In this document: piece by piece, positions 59,800 to 64,000 of the stretch
Numbering within the stretch: position 1 is the stretch's first letter
Layout of the letters: each line of letters starts with the position of its first letter
NCBI GenBank assembly: GCA_017745295.1
Contig: JAGHZR010000002.1
Span: forward strand, 62,001 to 126,000
Source: Novosphingobium sp.
GTDB taxonomy: Bacteria; Pseudomonadota; Alphaproteobacteria; Sphingomonadales; Sphingomonadaceae
DNA length: 64,000 nucleotides
Direction: 5' to 3'
Program-made: the position numbers and the translations under genes
Notes under the pieces: generated by a model
Told to the model about the DNA's origin: nothing
What the model saw: the letters and a program-made list of their open reading frames with translations, nothing else
The model's database searches: none

Positions 59800-62235
59800 T
59801 TACATCTTCGCGGTAATGGTCAGGACCGCCGAGCGGGCATCGCCCGGCGTGGCCCAGCCGTTGTTGCGGATGCGCTGGTAGTAGAGCTTGTTGCCGATGT
59901 TCTTGACGTTGATCTGCGCCGAGAGGTTCGGGGTGAAGTCGTAGGACAGGAAGCCCTGATGGATCAGGTAGTCGTCCGACTTGACGGCGGCAGCGGTCGG
60001 CGTCGCGGCCGAAAGCAGGAAGCCGTCCTGGTAAGTGAGGCCGTAGCCCAGCGTCAGGCCGAAGGGCAGACGATAGGTGGTGAACAGGCTGCCCGAGTGC
60101 TTGGGCGTCTGCGGCAGGTACTGACCGGCACCGGGGTTGGGGTTGGCAGGCGTGTTGGTGCAAGTGCCGCTGCCGGGACGCGCAAGGCACGCGTCCGAAA
60201 CGGACTGGAGCAGCTTGGCCTTGAGGTAGGTGTAGTTCGCCGTGATCGTCCAGGCCTTGGTGATCGCCCCCGAGGCACCGAGCGCGATGCCGTCCACGCG
60301 CGACTTGCCGTCGAGCTGCTGGTTCGGAACGGTCGGGTCGCCGGAGATGACGGCATACTTGTCCCGCTCATTGCGGAAAGCCGATGCGGTGAGCAGCAGG
60401 CCGCCGCCGAACAGCTCGCCCTTCACGCCGATCTCGTAGTTCTTGGCCGATTCCGGGTTGATGTTGCAGGTCGCATTGGTGACGCCCGGTGCTTCGGCCG
60501 TGCACGAACCGTTGACCGAGTTCTTCGAAGGCGTGCGGGAGTTGCCGTAAGCGGCGTAGATGCTGACTTGTTCGACCGGCTTGTAGTTCAGGCCCACGCG
60601 GTAGGAGAACAGTGTGTCGGCATTGCGGGTCCTGGCGCCCACGGTGCTGACGTCGCCCAGCGCGAACCGGGTGCCGCTGACGGTGCAGCCGCCCAGGATG
60701 GAGCAGATCGTGTCGGCGCGGGTCGTGCCGACATTGCGTTCGAGGCGGGCACCGGCGCTGAGTTCGAACTTGCCGAGCTTCATGGTATCGAACAGGTAGC
60801 CCGCGACATTGGTCTGTTCACCGAGGGTGTGTCCGGCGCGGATGAAGTTCACCGGGCCGACATAGACGTTGCTGCCATAAGTGAAATAGGGGCTGGCCGG
60901 TCCTGCCACGACATCGTTCGGATTGGCGATGTTGACCAGCGGATAGCGCGAATAGGGCACCGAGCCGTCCGCACCGCGCAGCGAGTTGCCGGTGTAGAGG
61001 TCGTACTTTTCCCAGGTTGCCGCGCCGCCGAGGGTGATCGTGTGCTCGATCGCGCCGGTGTTGAACACCGCCTTGAGATCTAGCTGGTCGAACATCAGCT
61101 GGTTGCGGGTGTCGCGCGTGTTGCCGCGCGGGCCGCCGATCAGGTAGTAGCCTGCGGGCAGCAGCACGTTGTTGGGGGCGGCGGTGGTGCCGACGTTGAC
61201 GGTGCAGGCGGCGCCGAGCGGGGTAACGCCGTTCGCGAGGCAGTACGTGCCCTGCGGCGGGCTGACCTGCGTGAGCTGGCGCGAATCCTGCCAGCGGGCG
61301 AGGTTGCGGATCGAGACGGTATCGCTGAAGTCGTGCTCGAAGATCGCGGTCAGCTGGTCGACGTTGATGCGCTGCTTGTCGAAGTTGCGATAGCCGAAGT
61401 AGTCGCTGCGGTGAACGCCGGGGACGCCTTTACCGGCATAATACGGTACGCCGTACTGCGGGATGTTGTCGTCTTCCTGGTGGTTGTACTGGAGCGTCAG
61501 GCGGGTCGGGCTGTCGATGCCGATGGTGATGGAGGGCGCGATGCCCCAGCGCTTGTAATCCTCGACATCGCGGCCGGGCACGTCGTTGCGGTGCCACATG
61601 CCGTTGAGGCGGAAGGCGACGAGATCATTGACGCGCTTGTTGAGGTCCACCGTTGCGCGGTAGTAGTTGTCGGTGCCGATGCCCGCGGTCGCGAGGTAGG
61701 CGTCGTCCGATTTCGGCCGCTTGGTGACGATGTTGATGTTGCCGCCCGTCGAACCGGCACCCGAGATCACCGAGTTCGCACCGTTCGTGACTTCGATCTG
61801 TTCGAGGTTGTACGAGTCCGTGCGGGTGATCTGCGCGCTGTCGCGAACGCCGTCGACAGTGATGTCGTTGCTGGCGCTGTAGCCGCGGAAGGTGATGTTG
61901 TCGCCGGGGCCGGTGCCGCCTTCGCCGGCGCCGAAGGTGATGCCCGGCACGGTGGAGAGCACGTCGCGCAGGGTCAGCAGGTTCTGCTGCTCGATCACTT
62001 CATTGGACAGTACGGTGATGGTCTGCGGGGTATCCAGGACCGGGCGGGTGCGCTTGGGGGATTCGAGCCTGCGACCCGGCTGCTCGTCGATCGCGGTATC
62101 GCTGACGGTTACACCGCCGAGCACGCGCTGGCCGTCTGCCTGCTGGGCGTGGGCGACAGGTGCAATTGCCGGAGCGATGCAGGAAAGTGCCAGGAAGGTA
62201 CGGCGCGCAGCCGCGGACGAAGGCTTGAAAGACAT
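59800..62235 (-). CDS. TonB-dependent siderophore receptor, Fiu/PiuA-like
   Basis: 811 residues with signal peptide (TFLALSCIAPAIAPVAHAQ), a Plug domain (SPKRTRPVLDTPQTITVLSN, LLTLRDVLSTVPGITFGAGEGG and GDNITFRGYSASNDITVDGV) and a barrel that ends ARSAVLTITAKM. The DTPQTITVL and FRGYSASNDITVDGV segments are those of catecholate siderophore receptors such as Fiu. Cys pairs occur in external loops (NGVTPLGAACTV; CSILGGCTV). ATG 62235 has GAGGGG upstream. With piuC next to it, it would take up ferric catecholates or their degradation products. A clear Fur-like box lies upstream at 62272. The true ligand is unknown. Confidence 0.9.
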   Translation of the reverse strand: MSFKPSSAAARRTFLALSCIAPAIAPVAHAQQADGQRVLGGVTVSDTAIDEQPGRRLESPKRTRPVLDTPQTITVLSNEVIEQQNLLTLRDVLSTVPGITFGAGEGGTGPGDNITFRGYSASNDITVDGVRDSAQITRTDSYNLEQIEVTNGANSVISGAGSTGGNINIVTKRPKSDDAYLATAGIGTDNYYRATVDLNKRVNDLVAFRLNGMWHRNDVPGRDVEDYKRWGIAPSITIGIDSPTRLTLQYNHQEDDNIPQYGVPYYAGKGVPGVHRSDYFGYRNFDKQRINVDQLTAIFEHDFSDTVSIRNLARWQDSRQLTQVSPPQGTYCLANGVTPLGAACTVNVGTTAAPNNVLLPAGYYLIGGPRGNTRDTRNQLMFDQLDLKAVFNTGAIEHTITLGGAATWEKYDLYTGNSLRGADGSVPYSRYPLVNIANPNDVVAGPASPYFTYGSNVYVGPVNFIRAGHTLGEQTNVAGYLFDTMKLGKFELSAGARLERNVGTTRADTICSILGGCTVSGTRFALGDVSTVGARTRNADTLFSYRVGLNYKPVEQVSIYAAYGNSRTPSKNSVNGSCTAEAPGVTNATCNINPESAKNYEIGVKGELFGGGLLLTASAFRNERDKYAVISGDPTVPNQQLDGKSRVDGIALGASGAITKAWTITANYTYLKAKLLQSVSDACLARPGSGTCTNTPANPNPGAGQYLPQTPKHSGSLFTTYRLPFGLTLGYGLTYQDGFLLSAATPTAAAVKSDDYLIHQGFLSYDFTPNLSAQINVKNIGNKLYYQRIRNNGWATPGDARSAVLTITAKM

Positions 62236-62271
62236 ATTTCCCCTCATGTTTTGGAAACCTGTTGCGGTGCC

Positions 62272-62290
62272 GATAATGAGAGTCATTCGC
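62272..62290 (-). promoter_or_regulatory. Fur box upstream of the Fiu-like receptor
   Basis: GATAATGAGAGTCATTCGC matches 15 of 19 positions of the classical GATAATGATAATCATTATC box; GCATTCGCAAT continues the repeat to the right. It lies 37 bp upstream of ATG 62235, where a repressor would block the promoter. Confidence 0.75.
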
Positions 62291-62339
62291 ATTCGCAATA
62301 CACTTTGTTACAAACGTATCGCTTTTGTTGCAAAGCCGT

Positions 62340-63380
62340 TCATGGATAGCCGCTGATCGGAATGGTTGTTGCAAGTCGAGCGCCTTCAGTCGCAGCCTCC
62401 AGTTCGACTATCAGCGCCTGTAATGCCGGGCTGAGCCATTCCTCGATGCCCTCACCCACGCGGTGCAGCGCCCGGACAGCCAGGTTTTCGCCGGTCGCGA
62501 ACTCGTGCATCGCGGCGGGCGGCATGACGGAGAGTGCGGTGGCCCAGGCGTCGGCCAGCATGGCAGAGCGATGGAGCACGCTCACGGCCATGGCCTGTTC
62601 GACCGGCAGGGCGCTGCGCGGGTCGATAGTATGACGACCGCGCACGTAATCCCCCGAAGTCGCAACGGCGAGTTGGTGAAGGGCGATGCGCAGCGGCGGT
62701 ATTTCGCCTGACGGGGTTTCGAGTTCTACCCACCAGGGATCGCCATCGGGCCTGATGCCGCAACCGGCGAGTTCGCCGCCGATCTCGACAAGGAAATGAC
62801 CGCAACCGCGTTTTCGCAGAAGTGCTGCCAGCGCATCCACGGCATAGCCCTTGGCAATGCCGGACAAGTCGAGACGAAGGCCTCCGGGCTGGAGCAGACG
62901 GCTGTTGTCGTGATCGTAGGACAGCCGCTGCCAGCCGGAAAGCGCACGAGCTTCGGCAAGCGCGCCCGGCGTCGGCGGGGCCTCCGCGGGTGTCGGACCA
63001 TGGCCCCAGAGATCGACGATAGCGCCGATCGCCGGATCGAAGGCGGCACCGGTCATCTCGGCGATGGCCAGTGCCGCACTCATCACGCCTGCGAAATCGG
63101 GCGGGAGGGATATCCATTCGCCCGCAGGCGCGCGGTTGAACCGGCCCAGCACCGAATCCGCGCGCCAGTGGCTCATCTGCGTGAGAATGTCTTCGAGACG
63201 GGCCTCGATCGCCGCGACGATCTCCGACCGATCGAAAACCTCGGGCACGGCGAGACGCAGGCGCCAGGTCGTGCCCATGGTCTCCCCGCCGAGATCGATG
63301 ACCGGAGCGTCCTGCCGCCAGTCGGCAAGAGCGCCCGGATCGATGTCGAGAGGGATTGCCAGTCGCAGGTTGCCGGTCAG
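62340..63380 (-). CDS. apbE: ApbE-type FAD:protein FMN transferase
   Basis: About 346 residues. Motifs: GGETMGTTWRLRL near the start, LDLSGIAKGYAVDALA for FAD binding, and HTIDPRSALPVEQAMAVSV with the metal-binding Asp of the family. ApbE moves FMN onto Thr/Ser of extracytosolic proteins. No good ATG or GTG precedes the first beta-strand apart from a GTG at 63497 deep in the neighbouring gene; a CTG at 63380 overlapping that gene's stop (CTGA) is the likeliest start. A lipobox or long signal is absent, so the location (cytosol or periplasm) is unclear. It is coupled to a DUF4198 gene upstream. Confidence 0.82.
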   Translation of the reverse strand: MTGNLRLAIPLDIDPGALADWRQDAPVIDLGGETMGTTWRLRLAVPEVFDRSEIVAAIEARLEDILTQMSHWRADSVLGRFNRAPAGEWISLPPDFAGVMSAALAIAEMTGAAFDPAIGAIVDLWGHGPTPAEAPPTPGALAEARALSGWQRLSYDHDNSRLLQPGGLRLDLSGIAKGYAVDALAALLRKRGCGHFLVEIGGELAGCGIRPDGDPWWVELETPSGEIPPLRIALHQLAVATSGDYVRGRHTIDPRSALPVEQAMAVSVLHRSAMLADAWATALSVMPPAAMHEFATGENLAVRALHRVGEGIEEWLSPALQALIVELEAATEGARLATTIPISGYP

Positions 63381-64000
63381 GGCGCGACCACTTCGACGGT
63401 GGCGGTATAGGTCATGCGACGCTCCGTCGCGCGCTTTTCGCTGGGCTTGTTGTCGCTGGCGCTGGCGTTGATCCAGTACATTCCGGCCACCGGCCACTTG
63501 ATATGGAGCACGCCGTCGGCGCCGGTGGTCAGTTCCTGGGCCTCTTCGGCCTCGCGGTACTTCTTGCTGCCGGGAACGACCGTGACCTTCACGCCGGCGG
63601 CGGGCTTGCCGTCGATCAGGAAGCGGAACTGGCCTTCCTCGTTCGAGACGAGTTCGTCGGGGTGAGTGATCGGATCGATTTCAAGACCCTTGCCGGTGGG
63701 CGTGAACACGGTCTTGGTGGGAGCATCGGCGGTCACGTAGATGTAATTGCCGGAGATCGCTTCCACGAGCTTCACGTCGGTGGCGTTGGCCGGGATGTCC
63801 GCGACGGTTGCAACGCTGCGGGCCGGAGCGCCGCCCGGACCGCCGGGACCTCCGGCACCGGGAGCGCCCATGGGACGACCGCGACCGCCGAGGCGCCAGT
63901 CCTCGCCATTCACCTTGAAGCTGCCCATGATCGCCGCGCGCTGGGTGCCGATCTTCCAGGTGCCGGGCTTGTCGATCTTCACGTCGAAAGTCGAGCGATA
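63377..64000 (-). CDS. DUF4198 periplasmic protein, 5' part outside window
   Basis: The frame is open to base 64000 and its N-terminus lies beyond the window; about 207 residues are seen. A short Gly/Pro-rich loop (MGAPGAGGPGGPGGAP) separates the first part from an Ig-like half with KGLEIDPITHPDELV, FLIDGKPAAGVKVTVVPG and VLHIKWPVAGMYWINASA. This matches the 262-residue DUF4198 protein at 49109 in layout. The stop overlaps the likely apbE start. In flavinylation gene clusters described in the literature, DUF4198 accompanies ApbE, PepSY and DUF2271 proteins, so those may lie further right (inference). Confidence 0.8.
   Translation of the reverse strand, partial: YRSTFDVKIDKPGTWKIGTQRAAIMGSFKVNGEDWRLGGRGRPMGAPGAGGPGGPGGAPARSVATVADIPANATDVKLVEAISGNYIYVTADAPTKTVFTPTGKGLEIDPITHPDELVSNEEGQFRFLIDGKPAAGVKVTVVPGSKKYREAEEAQELTTGADGVLHIKWPVAGMYWINASASDNKPSEKRATERRMTYTATVEVVAP

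Noticed and set aside
1..64000. Search for tRNA genes, insertion sequences, phage genes and CRISPR
   Set aside because: No cloverleaf-like GTTCGA/CCA pattern, transposase or integrase motif, or direct-repeat array was found while reading both strands.

Overview
The window is one continuous stretch of GC-rich (roughly 65 %) bacterial chromosome, densely coding on both strands. I see no tRNA, rRNA, CRISPR array, prophage or transposase. Large TonB-dependent receptors with N-terminal Plug motifs, an aromatic-acid-type MFS carrier beside an alginate-export-type porin, the RpoZ sequence, and CGTCATCCTGAAC-type palindromic repeats together suggest an alphaproteobacterium of the Sphingomonadales, most like Novosphingobium/Sphingomonas. 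This assignment is inferred from gene style, not from a marker gene.

Left part (1-13 kb): the 3' part of a giant Ig-like/RTX adhesin is followed by a tightly packed type I secretion unit (TolC-like outer membrane protein, LapB/LssB-type ABC exporter, HlyD-type adaptor). Next come a convergent Gly-rich secreted protein, a YbaL/KefB-type cation/proton antiporter and an unlisted 35-residue membrane peptide. 13-21 kb: a PepSY-flavodoxin-reductase fusion, a low-specificity threonine aldolase with a folded 5' leader, and a histidine kinase/LuxR regulator/LPG-synthase-TM-type membrane protein cluster, then a small secreted protein.

21.3-28.0 kb holds the most unusual unit: six minus-strand genes in one tight array. 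In transcription order they are a class III aminotransferase, a GT-C/GT39-like membrane protein, a UbiA prenyltransferase with DPPR-synthase-like motifs, a HAD phosphatase, a small GMC-partner-like protein and a GMC oxidoreductase. I read it as a candidate pathway that builds a polyprenyl-phosphate-linked sugar, oxidises it, aminates it and transfers it in the envelope. No step is proven.

28-45 kb: a class A penicillin-binding protein, a PAS-GGDEF-EAL protein, a GAF histidine kinase fused to a receiver domain, an aldehyde dehydrogenase/gamma-glutamylcyclotransferase-like/M24 peptidase run, an alginate-export porin, two MFS carriers, an ABC exporter and fumarase C. 45-55 kb: a DPP4-type S9 peptidase flanked by two palindromic repeats, an EF-hand + DUF4198 pair, an alkylation-repair trio (nucleic-acid-type 2OG oxygenase, AlkB, Tag), rpoZ with a clear terminator, a ParA-like ATPase, a DUF3667 protein and a small iron-box-preceded hypothetical.

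55-64 kb is dominated by iron and flavin functions: a sphingomonad-type TonB receptor, then a Fiu-like siderophore receptor with a Fur-box-like promoter element and a strong terminator, PiuC hydroxylase, an FMN alpha-hydroxyacid oxidase, and at the right edge ApbE flavin transferase with a DUF4198 protein cut by the window end.
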